A stretch of 64,000 nucleotides of DNA from Bodo saltans (GCA_001460835.1 CYKH01001815.1:1-64000); one strand, 5' to 3'; counted from the first letter of the stretch, positions 20,701 through 30,690 are shown. Notes: generated by a model from the letters alone, not told the origin. Numbers and translations: made by a program.

Positions 20701-23700
20701 CAAGTAGTGACAGTGCGTCAAAGTCACTTGCGTCTGCGACGAAGGAGGGTAGCTCATCCATTACCGCGACACCGTCGCCCTCTGCAGAGCCGAGCGAAAG
20801 CATTACGGACAGCACTCCTCCGTCGTTGAGCCGAAGTGCCACTCCTTCGCCCAGCCCGACCCGTTCGTCGTCATTCCAGCCGACCACGTCGCGTAGTGCT
20901 TCTCATGAACGCTCTGCATCACCTGTGACCGCATCGTCAAGCCCTTCAAAATCCTCTTCCCCTTCGTCAGACAAGAACACTCACACGCCCACACCGTCGG
21001 AGATGACGTCTGTATCACACACACCGACCCCTCCTCCAAGCGCGTCGCGAAGGGTGACGCCAACAGCGAGCGGTGATGGTAGCACATCCACAGTCACCCT
21101 CCGTCCTTCTGTGGAGGTGTCCTCGTCTAAATCGATGACTCTGACGCTGACCGCTTCGCTGACGAACACACGGCTTTCCTCTCATACTCACTCCGTGGTC
21201 ATCGGCAGCCGAACTTCGTCACCGACAGAGGATGATACGGCAACGAAGACGTTGGCGGCGACTGTGACGACATCACAAACATTTGCAACTATTTCATTGC
21301 TTTTGACCAGATCACTGAGCTTGACGCCCACCGCTGCAAGCAAAACGCCAGTTGTTCGTGGACTCACAGCATCGCAATCGTTTTCGAAAGAGGTCAGTGT
21401 CGCCATCGTGAGCAGCACCAATACTCACACGACCACGGAAGATGACACGCGCACGAAGACTCTTTCGATCACACTGACGCGCCAAACACCGTCTCCCACC
21501 CAAACACTGTTGCTCACTGTCGACGTGACGAGCAGTCTGACGTTGGCTTTGTCGGATTCAGCTAGAGTCAACGCAACACGTAGCGGGTTGCTGACCGCTT
21601 CAAGCACAGTTTCAGACATGCGAACCGAAACACGTACGTTGACTGAGCCGCTCTTTAGCCATAGCAAATCGGATTCCATGACGTACACAGTCACCAACTC
21701 GCTCAACCGCTTCACGATATCAAATTCAACGACAGACGATATCACGTCAACCAGGACCCTCACAAATACATTCACGTTGACGCCTACCTTGGGTGCGGGC
21801 ACGGTATCTCGAATGACCAGCAACCTCAGCACACAAACATTGGTGCACACTGCGACGTCACTGCTCACGTCGGAAATGACCACGACGCGTTCTGCCACCG
21901 ATACGTTATCCGGAGATGGCGAGTCGGCGTCCCGCTCGTCCTCGCACTCTGTTACCGCAACGATGACTGAAACCCCGTCTGTGACAAACGACCCTTCAAG
22001 TAGTTCCACCAAGCAGGTCTCGATCAATACTGCCGCACTGTCATCCACAAGACCCTCACGTTCGGGGACGGTCACCATTTCTGATCACGTGACGGAGTCG
22101 CTCACGCTGCTTGCAACCCCAACGCACACCGGAACCACTGATCTCACGTTAACGGAAACACCCTCTGTCACGACCATTCACTCGGTTTCTGTAAGTGCCT
22201 CCAAGACTCACTTCCCCACTCCATCCGCAACACGTACGCGGACTGTTCAGAGTTTCAGCTCCGCCATTCCAAAAGTGATCTCCCCAAACATCACAGTGGT
22301 TCGCGACATCATTGTGATTGCATTCCTGCGAGCTCCGACCACATTTTCGTCGACACAAGATTTGGTGTTCATTGTCCTGCACAACGATACAAACACAGTC
22401 ACGTCAACGCGCAACTCTTGCGCAGGGAAGGCGGCGAACGCAACCTTGTTGTCCACTCGTCGATTCCAATTCATATCAGCGAACCTGTCTGCTAACGGAA
22501 CCAACGTCAGTTTATTCTACCAAGGGTCCTCGGCAGTGAGGGGTCGCTATGACCTGTGCCATTACTCTGCTGCGCGCAACGAGTGGTCCTGGTGGGACTT
22601 TCAGCTCAACCTTCAGGTGAAGTTCCGCCCAACGACATATCTGTCGCCCAAGGGTCGCCTGGTAGTCAACAACTCGTTCCGACTATCGATTGGGGTTTAC
22701 GGCGCATCTGCGCAAGATCACATGGTTCTGCTGCTTCGCTCCGCTGCGTTTGCTGCAGGGATGACGTTGTCGTCGGCGTTCTGTCCCGTCACTGCGCCGT
22801 ATGTACCGGGAGCCTCCACCGGATTCTCGACAACAGTGATTGCACTGATGTCGTCTAATGCAGCTGCAACGAACGCAACGTTTGCATCCACCGGAAGTGT
22901 GTTGACTTCCGGCGACTACGTACTTTGCTACTTTGGGTTTCCATACACATCTTATCGAGTAGGAAACCCGCTTGTGCGTATTGCAGGGTTCCCAGAATCA
23001 TTGACGTCGGCGGTCCTAGGGCCTAGCGTTACCGCCTTCAGCACATTCCGTATCACAATCACTGGGTTCGGGCTAAGTACGCTGGATCCATTTCTTGTCG
23101 CCAACGGTTCGTCGTGCGATTCGGTGCGAGTGCCTTCCTCTCTCACTCCTCGCAGAATGATTTCCGTGGCACCCACTCCAAACGTTGCGTCGTTGACATC
23201 GGTGGTGTCGGACATACGTATTCAGTACCCGGTCGATATTGCGACGATATGTGTCAAGAGCAACGTCTCTACTTACTATCAACCGATGCGAACCGTTCGA
23301 GTCCTTGACAACACCGCCGTCAGCATTAGCCCGAACAATTCTGTATCGTCGCCGACCCCAGGGCAACCGTTGGAGTATGCCGTTGGTGCTACGATTGAAT
23401 TTCGGGATGTGGTGCCGATTGCTAACGGCTCCCTAGCGCAAATTTCTGGCGTGGATAGTTTGGTTATGTGCCTCGGGAACGTCAGCAGTTGTGTATGCGC
23501 TCAAGATGGTGTGACTCCACAACAATCCTTCACCCCATCGTTCAGTTCAACGTGGAGACAGATCACGTGGGTTCTTCGCGGAGCGTCGCTGTCACCAACA
23601 GCCACCGCCACGACCCTAACAGAGGTTTGGTCTCTGTGCTACCTCACCAACAGCTCACGATCTTGGAGGGTGACACCGTTGCAACAGATTACCATGCGGC

Positions 23701-26700
23701 GATACATCAACGAACCACAAACCATTCCAGCCACATCTGTGCAATCCACCGTCGCCATCTCACTCCATAGTTTTAACGTCACTGTTGCGAATGTGCAAGT
23801 GCGATTGTTTGCCCAGGGCACTTCGGTGAAGGGCTGCCCTGCCGCCTCTGCGCTGTCAAGCAGCGCGGCTGGTCTCGTTGTTCGGAATTATACCTCGGCT
23901 GGGGATGTGCTTGCGTTGGTGACACCCCAACTCGTTCAACCGATGGAGCTGTGCGTCTATGATTCGACAACGAACGTTACGTTTGTTGCGTCGACAATCA
24001 CTGTCGTCCCAACTCCTCCAAGCCTCTACACACCGACTCGCTTCGTTGTGAACGTTTCCACAGAGGTCCTTTTCCTCCCCAACGATGGGAGTGTGTTCAA
24101 TTTTGCCACCACTCCTGCAACAGTTGCGCTGTGTCCCAATAACAGCGCGACGATGAACATCCGAATGTTTGTGGACGGCGTTGTGAATTCTTCTGCGCTG
24201 CGTCTTCGATTTACAAACGTGACATATTCCATCTCCTCGTCACTCCTAGCATCAAACGCATTGTGTTTCTTTGACCCTCGAAACGGATCGTACATCCCCA
24301 TCTCACAGGGCGGCAACACATTTGCAGTCACTTCCAAAGTCACGTCCACCACCTTTCCGGCAACCTTGACGAGCGCCCTTCGTAACGTTGCACTGGTGGT
24401 TCCAACCAGTGCTGCGTCATCATCCGCTTCAAGCTACGTCACGTTGTCGATTCAGGGCATTTCACTGTACGATGGAGACTTGACGCTATCGACGTGCTCT
24501 TCGAGCCCGGCGGTGTCGTTCACACATCTCCAAACAAGCAAGACAACATCATCGCTTCTTTACGATATTGTGACTCAAGTGTGGCGTGTTCGTAGCACAG
24601 TGTCCGGCGCGATTACCCTTTGTGCGTCATTTGGTGCGTCTACGTCAGTTGCACTCACCGAAGGCACAACCACCACCACTCCCATCACTGTCATCTTCGA
24701 TTCGTTGATGCTGTCAGCGCAGCAACTTCCTGCAGTTCCACAATCAGCCCTCATCGACCACGACAATGCGTATTGGCTAGTGGCGCCAACAGTGAACGAC
24801 AGCAATCCTTCTTTCACTGCCGTTCGCGTCGTGCAGTACTTGGCGACCCTTGACGATCAATGCACAAACCCCGTCTTTGCGGATCTCGCTTTGTCAACCA
24901 CAGCGGCGCAGACCTCTGCTGGCACGGCGGTGTGGCGGTTTACTGCGGCCACAACTGCATTTACGAGGGGGAACGTGACGCTTTGTTATCAATCACAATC
25001 ACAGAAGTGGTACGCGTATCAAGATGGCACTGTGCAAGCGTTCTTCATGCAGGCATCCGTCCTCCCCTCCACAACAGTGTACAGTGATGTATCCTCGACG
25101 TTACGCAGTCAGGCGTTTGCAACGTGCCCAACAAGTGTCGCATTTTCTGGCTATCAATTGGACGCCACTCGTGATGCGTTTTATTATTACGTCTCGTCAA
25201 ATGCCAATCCCACTGAGGCGACGGAGGTCTGTCCCACAAGTGGAGTGGCCTTGACCATCAGCGCAGTTGCGCGCGACACGACAGACATTCTTCGCTTGGT
25301 GAATATTTCTGCGCTGATCTCAGTGCCTCAAATTGCCAAGATAGTGATTTGTGCTCGCCTAGGCGACAGCTCAAGGTCCAATCCCGCCGTGAACCCCACC
25401 ATTGTAGCGATCTTGTCCGTTACGAACCCCTTGAATGTGACTCTCCTTAACAGTGGTGTGTCGTTTGCTAACAACCAGTCTGTGATTGGTCTCAAATGTA
25501 TCAGTTCCTCTGTGTTAGCGGCGCCTTCTGTTGTTCGGTACAATTACAGCATTCGATTCTTCGGCTCGACTGCATTCATGCCTCTTGAAGTACCACAATC
25601 TACAAGCTCCCTCGTGCTATCATTCACCCCGCAGGTGCCGATTCTCGTGCGGTACACAGCGTTTCTTCTTTCCTCCGGCGCCACGCTCATGACGATGGAT
25701 AGTGACACGTATGTTTCGATCGGTCTTGCACCTGCGACTCTCACGGGCAAGCTTGCGTACTGCAGCTCCTTCAACAGCAGCAACACTGGACTTACCGCCT
25801 CATCGTCGACCAAAGCGTCGTTGGCGACTTACGCCATTTTGATGATCAACTTTGCCACAACGAATTGTGCTCCATTGATTCTGGACGGGACTGTGTCTGC
25901 CTCACACTCCGCAGTGTCCACTGCAGCCGCAACGCAATCTTTGATTGATCAAGACAGCACACTTGTGTGGGATGGGTCGTATTTGTACTCCCTTCTAGCT
26001 GCAACCTACACCTCACTGCTCTCTGCAGACAGCGGGAACGGAATTTCTACTGCCGCTGTGACATCGGCATTTTTGTCGCTTCTGTCGGTGACAGACCCAC
26101 TCGCAGAGATTCAATTGGGCGCAAATGCAACAGACGTCGTGGAAAGCCAGTTGACGTTACTTAACGCTGTTTCCACGTTTGTGTCGACGTCCACAACGTC
26201 ATCTGACAGTGGCAGTGCCGCTGTTGCGCTAGCACCTGCAGTGATGCAGCGGCTATTCCTTCTGAGCGAGATATCATGTAGTATCACTTCAGCGTCTGGT
26301 GCAACGACGTCCTTTACTGCTGGGAGCATGTCATTGTCGACGCAACGACCATTGACAAGATCAACCTCAGCGTCGATGAGTGTGGGGTCAAGCATTCAAG
26401 TGAACGTCCCACGACAGGATTCTAGCTCTGCATCGCCGTCAAGTGGTTGCGTCAGTGGGGTACGTGCGCCGAACTTCGTGCCGTCTGGTACAAGTTCCAC
26501 ACAGTTGAGACGGCAGAGTTCTCTCGCATCTGGATATTTTAACACAGATTTCAACCTCAGTACCGTCGTTCTCTTCTCCGACTCGCCTATTAATAATGCC
26601 GCCATCACGATGCGAAACCTCAACTATGCGCGAGTAGACTCATTGCACCCGTTCCGCTTTTTTGGCGCGAACAGGAGCAGCCCAGAGCTCACAACAACTG

Positions 26701-28982
26701 CTGGGGGCACGTGGGATGCTGTTGCACAATCCGCCGCTCCTTACACCTACTCGGCATCCGCCGGAACGTTATTTGTCAACGTGACAACCACCCCAGCCAC
26801 GGTGGCGCACTACTTTGTATTCTCTGGCATTGCTGAGGCAATCTTTCCCGATGAAGTGCTCCTTAAGCGTGAGGCAGCAATGAAGGTGGTTGCAGAATCG
26901 CTGTATTGGATTCTGCTCGCTGTCTTCCTTGTCCACATTGCCGCTTTCATTTGTGGCGCGGTGTTTGACCGCTTTACTGCTGCCCAGCGCTACCGCGAGA
27001 CGAGCGACCTACTGTTCGGGAGTCCATCACCGCAGCCGCGATGGTTTCAGATTCATCGCTACGCCTGCATGTTCGCCCACAATCCCATTTCAATGACTCC
27101 GAAGGAATATCTGCAGGTTCGCTACTCAAACATTCGACCAGGCGATGCCGCGGTCGTCACCGACCCGGCTGCGGTGGCACTCCAAGAGCTGACGCTGCAC
27201 CCATTGGCACTTTTGTCAACACCTGCAAAGGTGAACTGCGTTGCAATGTACTGCTACTGCCTTCTCCTTGTCACGGCGTTTGCCAACCGCGATAACGTGG
27301 CGCGCCAGATTCCGTTTCTCTTGGATGACTCTGTGCTTCTAGCCGGTACCGCGGCGATACTTGCGCGTCCTTTTGCAACTTGGACTCGGATTGCACAATC
27401 ACGGTTGAGCCATGATGTGCCTTCCCTCGTAGCTGCAACGTTGTCTATCGTGATAGCCATCATTGCAGGTGGAGCGAGTAGTCTATCCGCTGAGGCCATT
27501 ATTGTGACGATGATCGTCGTTGGAGTCTTCACGTATGGCGGGTTGGTGTTCATGATGCATTATCGAGGAGCAGGTCCCACAGCTGTTGTGATTTCTGCGA
27601 AAGAAGAACTTCGCCGAAAAAAGAAGGCCGCTGCGAAGGCGGCTCGAGCGTTAAAAGACAACAAAGTGACAGTTCGCAGTCTGCGCTGGTACAAGTCTTG
27701 GTCTCTACATCACCTTATCCACGTCCCTGTGCCAATTCACGTCGTGGGACTTGTCCTCCTTTTTGTGGCGTGGCTGCTGTGCATAGTGTTGATTTTTTTC
27801 GTCCCGTACTTTTCTCAAAAGTACCCGATCTTCACGTACCAACCATCTGACTCCACACAAACATCATCTGCTTCATTTGCTTATTTTGGTCGCGGCGATC
27901 CTTACAACGCCCCTGCAGACCAGTTCAACCCCGACACCACAATTGCGTGGAAGACGTTTGTGATTGCGCTTGCGTTGGACATTTTGTTTTTGGAATTTCT
28001 TGCGACGGGTTCACTTGTTGCGTGGATGCAATCGGTTGTCTGGTGGAGGATATCACGTTTCACTGGACCTACGACGGGAGAGAAGCTTGCAAGCATGGGA
28101 TCGATGACAGCTGCAGGTCAAGCACATTCTCGGAGTGAGCCACCCACTGGAAGAAGAAGCAGCCATGCTCCTAACGATGAGGATGACCTTGAGGAAGTGG
28201 ACGGGGATTTTCATTTTGTGGATGTTTTCTCAGGCTCACCAGTCTACGAAAATGCAGAGGAGTACACTGATAACTCGCAATTCAATTCGGCCACAAAATC
28301 GAAATCGACAACATTGGGAGATTCTGCAACACCTCGGTGGTCGAAGTCATTTATGGACAACAAGACCACTCCCTATGCGACCCCAACGACACACTTCCCA
28401 TCGCCGCAACGGAATGCCAAGACAATCTTCTATGCCAATGAGTCCCCTCGTGGTGGAGGCCTGATTGAAGAAGTCACGGACGATGAGGCTGGTTGGGACG
28501 AGGATATGTTTGCGAGCATTGATGAATATCCCGTCGTAGCATCACCGCCCCCTGCAGCCATGAGGATTGCGTCACCATTTCATGCGTCTGCTATCAGCGA
28601 GGCAAGTCCTGTGGATAGTTCAATGTTTGCAGAAATGGACGTCGATGCGTTTGGGGTGGAGGTGACATCAGAGGCAGGGAGTGATGCCGATGCAATGGGA
28701 CCTGCGAAACCGGTTCCACCATCCAGCAACAAGAAGCGCGTCGGCATCGGGCGTGCGTTCCGCCCACCCACAGCAGCGGCAGTTGGACCAGATGCTGCAA
28801 TGAAGCCGGACCACAACCCATTCGGCTCACGTGATGCATGGAATCACGCAAGTGCTCCGCGACCAAGCACTCGAAAGGACCAAGCGAGCAGATTCAACCT
28901 TGGAAGACTTCAGCGGTCCGATGAGGTCCATGAAGATCCTTTTGCAGTATTTGAGGCTGCATCAACTCAGAGCACCGAATAA
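17748..28982 (+). CDS. Giant mucin-like multi-pass surface protein (3744 aa)
   Basis: Signal peptide at 1-23 (hydrophobic core APAVLIVVALCSYGSVAA). Residues about 24-1505 are a Ser/Thr/Pro stalk with repeated SxS, TPT and TxTxT patterns, presumably heavily O-glycosylated. Residues about 1514-2680 hold roughly ten modules of 105-130 residues with paired Cys and many N-x-S/T sequons. About 2690-3040 is a helical then Cys-containing juxtamembrane region. About seven hydrophobic segments follow, near 3052, 3162, 3192, 3227, 3249, 3328 and 3401, with a basic loop near 3290-3315. The last 315 residues are acidic, Ser/Pro-rich and cytoplasmic. Topology (long ectodomain, several membrane passes, cytoplasmic tail) recalls polycystin-1 or adhesion-receptor proteins, but I see no GPS cleavage motif or PLAT domain. 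It probably acts in surface coating, feeding contact or sensing; function is inference. No stop interrupts the 11.2 kb. Confidence 0.93.
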   Translation: MWATIAPAVLIVVALCSYGSVAAHTRTPTLSSSPTPSPTDDGSSSSSLTMTSEPTSTPTRPTPSPTITRVKYSTELTATMTQTSSSSPTTSRTSSSEHSLSKASMSDSESFSVSKSTTRDSSFSWSGTPTSEPSFTLRSATTSLSVSPTKDSTTSRTPSISRTVTRATMSSEDSASWTSSHSRPTLTPTPRPSLSRWTASESKSASDGQRSRSVSLTVSRSASTSSSFSKEKSVSHSPTLSNEPSASKPTPTTTLTTSLTLAVSPSQLSQSPSATAPQSNTDTNSPSQSLSEGYPSSSRTEDFTSTRTMSSSRRPARLVSATVLLTNTKSPRLSMSRSGSDGTPSMAQSLSRSWTLSATMSESPAAGTSTHSAGTPTATATFEPSMTRTTIPTPTQSFSIVKMTKSATPSVTTSISPSQSSSRSPGTPSSSGASSESRSPSEFDSQTKTVFRRLSVTPLVPVTSTESPSGSPDDSYSKSLSATLSSTISVSVSASETQSTSATPEPSISKTPSLSSSREQSVSLSQTLSPSVTLSRLTRTVNHVSPSNSSSSSLSRDLSLSVSASPDQASRSPSSSTSLSNEPQTPSKTVTISLLSLTRVRSRFSASPSNSAEPSFSRTSSVSLTRNSPTEELSLSKSLTPSSSESLSPSMTQSNSREVTTSLSSSSSQSYTLTPTMTQEATLTYRSGSPSSDVASRTNTVTIKATKSRGPKTKSAVLVTTRSGLTSTPTLTPDDTISPSLGTITGAMSYSPTLTNLWSLSAKSGSLTQTLTMTETATRRRTFSRNPSSTKFSGTISTSGPTNTAEVTSEKTRTWTLGSFSKSPYSKTKTPNSRTMTKTLTETIFADSPTVTMSVSQESSVSTSRNSQSKELTASRTASSSPSDSLTLSESKSESISYSDTITQLLRSMSHTESLSNEIMSTSFTSTTSRSNPSASHSATNVATVTIVSVSPSVTDSKELSDSSSFSPTPEITRSASLTLSSTQTSSDSASKSLASATKEGSSSITATPSPSAEPSESITDSTPPSLSRSATPSPSPTRSSSFQPTTSRSASHERSASPVTASSSPSKSSSPSSDKNTHTPTPSEMTSVSHTPTPPPSASRRVTPTASGDGSTSTVTLRPSVEVSSSKSMTLTLTASLTNTRLSSHTHSVVIGSRTSSPTEDDTATKTLAATVTTSQTFATISLLLTRSLSLTPTAASKTPVVRGLTASQSFSKEVSVAIVSSTNTHTTTEDDTRTKTLSITLTRQTPSPTQTLLLTVDVTSSLTLALSDSARVNATRSGLLTASSTVSDMRTETRTLTEPLFSHSKSDSMTYTVTNSLNRFTISNSTTDDITSTRTLTNTFTLTPTLGAGTVSRMTSNLSTQTLVHTATSLLTSEMTTTRSATDTLSGDGESASRSSSHSVTATMTETPSVTNDPSSSSTKQVSINTAALSSTRPSRSGTVTISDHVTESLTLLATPTHTGTTDLTLTETPSVTTIHSVSVSASKTHFPTPSATRTRTVQSFSSAIPKVISPNITVVRDIIVIAFLRAPTTFSSTQDLVFIVLHNDTNTVTSTRNSCAGKAANATLLSTRRFQFISANLSANGTNVSLFYQGSSAVRGRYDLCHYSAARNEWSWWDFQLNLQVKFRPTTYLSPKGRLVVNNSFRLSIGVYGASAQDHMVLLLRSAAFAAGMTLSSAFCPVTAPYVPGASTGFSTTVIALMSSNAAATNATFASTGSVLTSGDYVLCYFGFPYTSYRVGNPLVRIAGFPESLTSAVLGPSVTAFSTFRITITGFGLSTLDPFLVANGSSCDSVRVPSSLTPRRMISVAPTPNVASLTSVVSDIRIQYPVDIATICVKSNVSTYYQPMRTVRVLDNTAVSISPNNSVSSPTPGQPLEYAVGATIEFRDVVPIANGSLAQISGVDSLVMCLGNVSSCVCAQDGVTPQQSFTPSFSSTWRQITWVLRGASLSPTATATTLTEVWSLCYLTNSSRSWRVTPLQQITMRRYINEPQTIPATSVQSTVAISLHSFNVTVANVQVRLFAQGTSVKGCPAASALSSSAAGLVVRNYTSAGDVLALVTPQLVQPMELCVYDSTTNVTFVASTITVVPTPPSLYTPTRFVVNVSTEVLFLPNDGSVFNFATTPATVALCPNNSATMNIRMFVDGVVNSSALRLRFTNVTYSISSSLLASNALCFFDPRNGSYIPISQGGNTFAVTSKVTSTTFPATLTSALRNVALVVPTSAASSSASSYVTLSIQGISLYDGDLTLSTCSSSPAVSFTHLQTSKTTSSLLYDIVTQVWRVRSTVSGAITLCASFGASTSVALTEGTTTTTPITVIFDSLMLSAQQLPAVPQSALIDHDNAYWLVAPTVNDSNPSFTAVRVVQYLATLDDQCTNPVFADLALSTTAAQTSAGTAVWRFTAATTAFTRGNVTLCYQSQSQKWYAYQDGTVQAFFMQASVLPSTTVYSDVSSTLRSQAFATCPTSVAFSGYQLDATRDAFYYYVSSNANPTEATEVCPTSGVALTISAVARDTTDILRLVNISALISVPQIAKIVICARLGDSSRSNPAVNPTIVAILSVTNPLNVTLLNSGVSFANNQSVIGLKCISSSVLAAPSVVRYNYSIRFFGSTAFMPLEVPQSTSSLVLSFTPQVPILVRYTAFLLSSGATLMTMDSDTYVSIGLAPATLTGKLAYCSSFNSSNTGLTASSSTKASLATYAILMINFATTNCAPLILDGTVSASHSAVSTAAATQSLIDQDSTLVWDGSYLYSLLAATYTSLLSADSGNGISTAAVTSAFLSLLSVTDPLAEIQLGANATDVVESQLTLLNAVSTFVSTSTTSSDSGSAAVALAPAVMQRLFLLSEISCSITSASGATTSFTAGSMSLSTQRPLTRSTSASMSVGSSIQVNVPRQDSSSASPSSGCVSGVRAPNFVPSGTSSTQLRRQSSLASGYFNTDFNLSTVVLFSDSPINNAAITMRNLNYARVDSLHPFRFFGANRSSPELTTTAGGTWDAVAQSAAPYTYSASAGTLFVNVTTTPATVAHYFVFSGIAEAIFPDEVLLKREAAMKVVAESLYWILLAVFLVHIAAFICGAVFDRFTAAQRYRETSDLLFGSPSPQPRWFQIHRYACMFAHNPISMTPKEYLQVRYSNIRPGDAAVVTDPAAVALQELTLHPLALLSTPAKVNCVAMYCYCLLLVTAFANRDNVARQIPFLLDDSVLLAGTAAILARPFATWTRIAQSRLSHDVPSLVAATLSIVIAIIAGGASSLSAEAIIVTMIVVGVFTYGGLVFMMHYRGAGPTAVVISAKEELRRKKKAAAKAARALKDNKVTVRSLRWYKSWSLHHLIHVPVPIHVVGLVLLFVAWLLCIVLIFFVPYFSQKYPIFTYQPSDSTQTSSASFAYFGRGDPYNAPADQFNPDTTIAWKTFVIALALDILFLEFLATGSLVAWMQSVVWWRISRFTGPTTGEKLASMGSMTAAGQAHSRSEPPTGRRSSHAPNDEDDLEEVDGDFHFVDVFSGSPVYENAEEYTDNSQFNSATKSKSTTLGDSATPRWSKSFMDNKTTPYATPTTHFPSPQRNAKTIFYANESPRGGGLIEEVTDDEAGWDEDMFASIDEYPVVASPPPAAMRIASPFHASAISEASPVDSSMFAEMDVDAFGVEVTSEAGSDADAMGPAKPVPPSSNKKRVGIGRAFRPPTAAAVGPDAAMKPDHNPFGSRDAWNHASAPRPSTRKDQASRFNLGRLQRSDEVHEDPFAVFEAASTQSTE
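17817..22260 (+). repeat. Ser/Thr/Pro low-complexity stalk-coding region
   Basis: About 4.4 kb coding for residues 24-1505 of the giant surface protein, dominated by Ser and Thr codons with Pro spacers. There is no single fixed repeat unit; short motifs such as TPS, SLTLT, SPS and TxTxT recur with variation. The reverse strand shows several long open frames here purely because of this composition. Confidence 0.85.
22280..25790 (+). repeat. About ten tandem Cys-containing ectodomain modules
   Basis: Within the giant protein, successive modules of about 105-130 residues each end near a hydrophobic-Cys-aromatic strand: LCHY, LCYF, TICVK, LCYL, LCVY, LCFF, LCASF, LCYQ, VICAR and AYCSS. Most carry an earlier Cys about 50-80 residues before, so each could hold one disulphide in a beta-sandwich. 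Sequence identity between modules is low. Fold is inference. Confidence 0.6.
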
Positions 28983-29745
28983 AAAGATCGCTGGCTAGAC
29001 AGAATAAAAAAAGACGACAACAAACACACAATTGCACCCACGCGCAGCTGTACACTTCCCTCTCTCCCTCCCCACATTCTAGAAGACACATCAACGAGAA
29101 AACAAAAATCCCGAGCATATGCTGAGTACTTGCCTCCTCTCCACGCGTTCAAGGATGTCTCACAAGACTTTGACGAACCACTGTTGTTCCTTCCACGAAC
29201 TCCTTTCCTTTCCACACAGAGTTGGCATTGGTCGTGTTGTATCAAAAATCACAAAGATCTGTAACTTCGCCGAGAGAAGAGAGGGCGGATGTACATGTGC
29301 CATTCTGTTGTTTTTTCCCCCATTCCCTACGACTGTGGTTTAGCACACAGTTTCATTGTTGTATTTCATTTGAAGGAAGGCTCGAGCGAAATGATTTTCG
29401 ATTGATCGGTGTTTTTTTGTTGTTGATTCTTTGCCTATTTTTGTTCCTCTCACACATCAGAGAAGGAGAAACCAACGCGTCTTGCAGGGCAGGAGACGAG
29501 ATACAGCCACAAAGAGAACCAATAGCGGCCTGAGAGATTGCAAGATATCCATCAACGGTTTTCTTCTGCAGGATAGGAAAGAACACATCACAACACCCGT
29601 CGTAGATCAACTCATCACCTTTTTCTCGATACCTCCATTCATTCATTCGGACGTACCGACAATCACCCCCCATTAGTAGCACACCTTCACAACGAACAAA
29701 CAAACGTCATCTGTTACTTCCAAAGCACAGCCCCCAGGCACCCCA
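28983..29745 (+). other. 763-base spacer, UTR sequence
   Basis: No gene supported. It should hold the 3' UTR of the giant gene and a long 5' leader of the PP1 gene. A strong pyrimidine tract lies at about 29303-29330 with an AG at 29342-29343, giving a leader of about 400 bases if used; weaker acceptor candidates lie closer to the ATG. The short open frames here show no domain or composition that would support them. Confidence 0.6.
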
Positions 29746-30690
29746 ATGACCGACAGGAATGCATCAGGCGCCACTGCCGGTTCTAGTAGCGCAGCTACGA
29801 CTCAATTAGTGCAAGGCCTCATCGATAAGATGCTGCTGGTGAAAGGGAACAAGATGCAGAAGCAGATTCTGATCAAGGAAGACGAGATCAAGACCATCTT
29901 GACAGAGGTAAGAGAAGTCTTCATGTCCCAGCCAATGCTGCTGGAGATCAAACCACCAGTGCGCATTTGCGGTGATACTCACGGCCAATACTACGACCTG
30001 CTGCGCATTTTTGATAAGTGCGGCTTCCCCCCACACTCCAACTATCTGTTCCTCGGAGACTACGTAGACAGAGGGAAGCATAGCGTAGAAACCATCATTC
30101 TCTTGTATTGCTACAAGATTCTCTACAAGGAGAATTTCTTTTTGCTCCGCGGCAACCACGAATGTGCGAGCATCAACAAAATGTATGGCTTCTTTGATGA
30201 CGTGAAGCGTAGGTACAACCTGAAGCTCTTCAAGAACTTCACCGATGTGTTTAACACTATGCCCGTTTGCTGCGTGATTAGCGAGAAGATTATTTGCATG
30301 CACGGTGGACTGAGCCCCGACCTTACGGCGCTGAAGGCTGTCAACGATATCGAGCGGCCATGCGACGTCCCCGACAAGGGTATTCTTTGCGACCTTCTGT
30401 GGGCGGACCCTGAGGATGAGGTGAAGGGATTCCTAGAGTCTGACCGTGGCGTGAGTTATCTATTCGGTGAAGATATCGTGAATGACTTTTTGGACATGGT
30501 CGATATGGATTTGATCGTACGTGCCCACCAGGTCATGGAACGAGGCTACGGATTCTTCGCTAGCCGCCAACTAGTCACCATTTTCTCAGCGCCAAACTAC
30601 TGTGGTGAATTTGATAATGACGCCGCAGTGATGAATATTGACGAGAAGCTCCAGTGCTCGTTCCTCATCATTCCTGCCAACTCCCAGTAG
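29746..30690 (+). CDS. PP1: Serine/threonine protein phosphatase PP1, catalytic subunit
   Basis: 314-residue metallophosphatase that dephosphorylates phospho-Ser/Thr; targeting subunits choose its substrates. All metal and catalytic motifs are present: GDTHGQ (76-81), GDYVDRG (104-110), GNHE (136-139), the HGG metal ligand region (186-188) and RAHQ (259-262). The C-terminal loop [11 protein letters not shown] is the canonical PP1 form. Length equals the usual PP1 core (about 310-330), with a Ser/Ala/Thr-rich N-terminus in place of the metazoan one. A second, more divergent PP1 lies at 41701-42648. Kinetoplastids have expanded PP1 families, so paralogues are expected. Confidence 0.97.
   Translation: MTDRNASGATAGSSSAATTQLVQGLIDKMLLVKGNKMQKQILIKEDEIKTILTEVREVFMSQPMLLEIKPPVRICGDTHGQYYDLLRIFDKCGFPPHSNYLFLGDYVDRGKHSVETIILLYCYKILYKENFFLLRGNHECASINKMYGFFDDVKRRYNLKLFKNFTDVFNTMPVCCVISEKIICMHGGLSPDLTALKAVNDIERPCDVPDKGILCDLLWADPEDEVKGFLESDRGVSYLFGEDIVNDFLDMVDMDLIVRAHQVMERGYGFFASRQLVTIFSAPNYCGEFDNDAAVMNIDEKLQCSFLIIPANSQ

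Noticed and set aside
17990-22078. Several long open frames on the minus strand inside the giant gene (for example 17990-18985 and 21425-22078)
   Set aside because: They are Asp/Glu/Val-rich mirror images of Ser/Thr codons on the + strand; low-complexity composition alone explains them.
29119-29676. Short + strand open frames between the giant gene and PP1
   Set aside because: Composition is that of UTR sequence, no motif is visible and they contain pyrimidine tracts.
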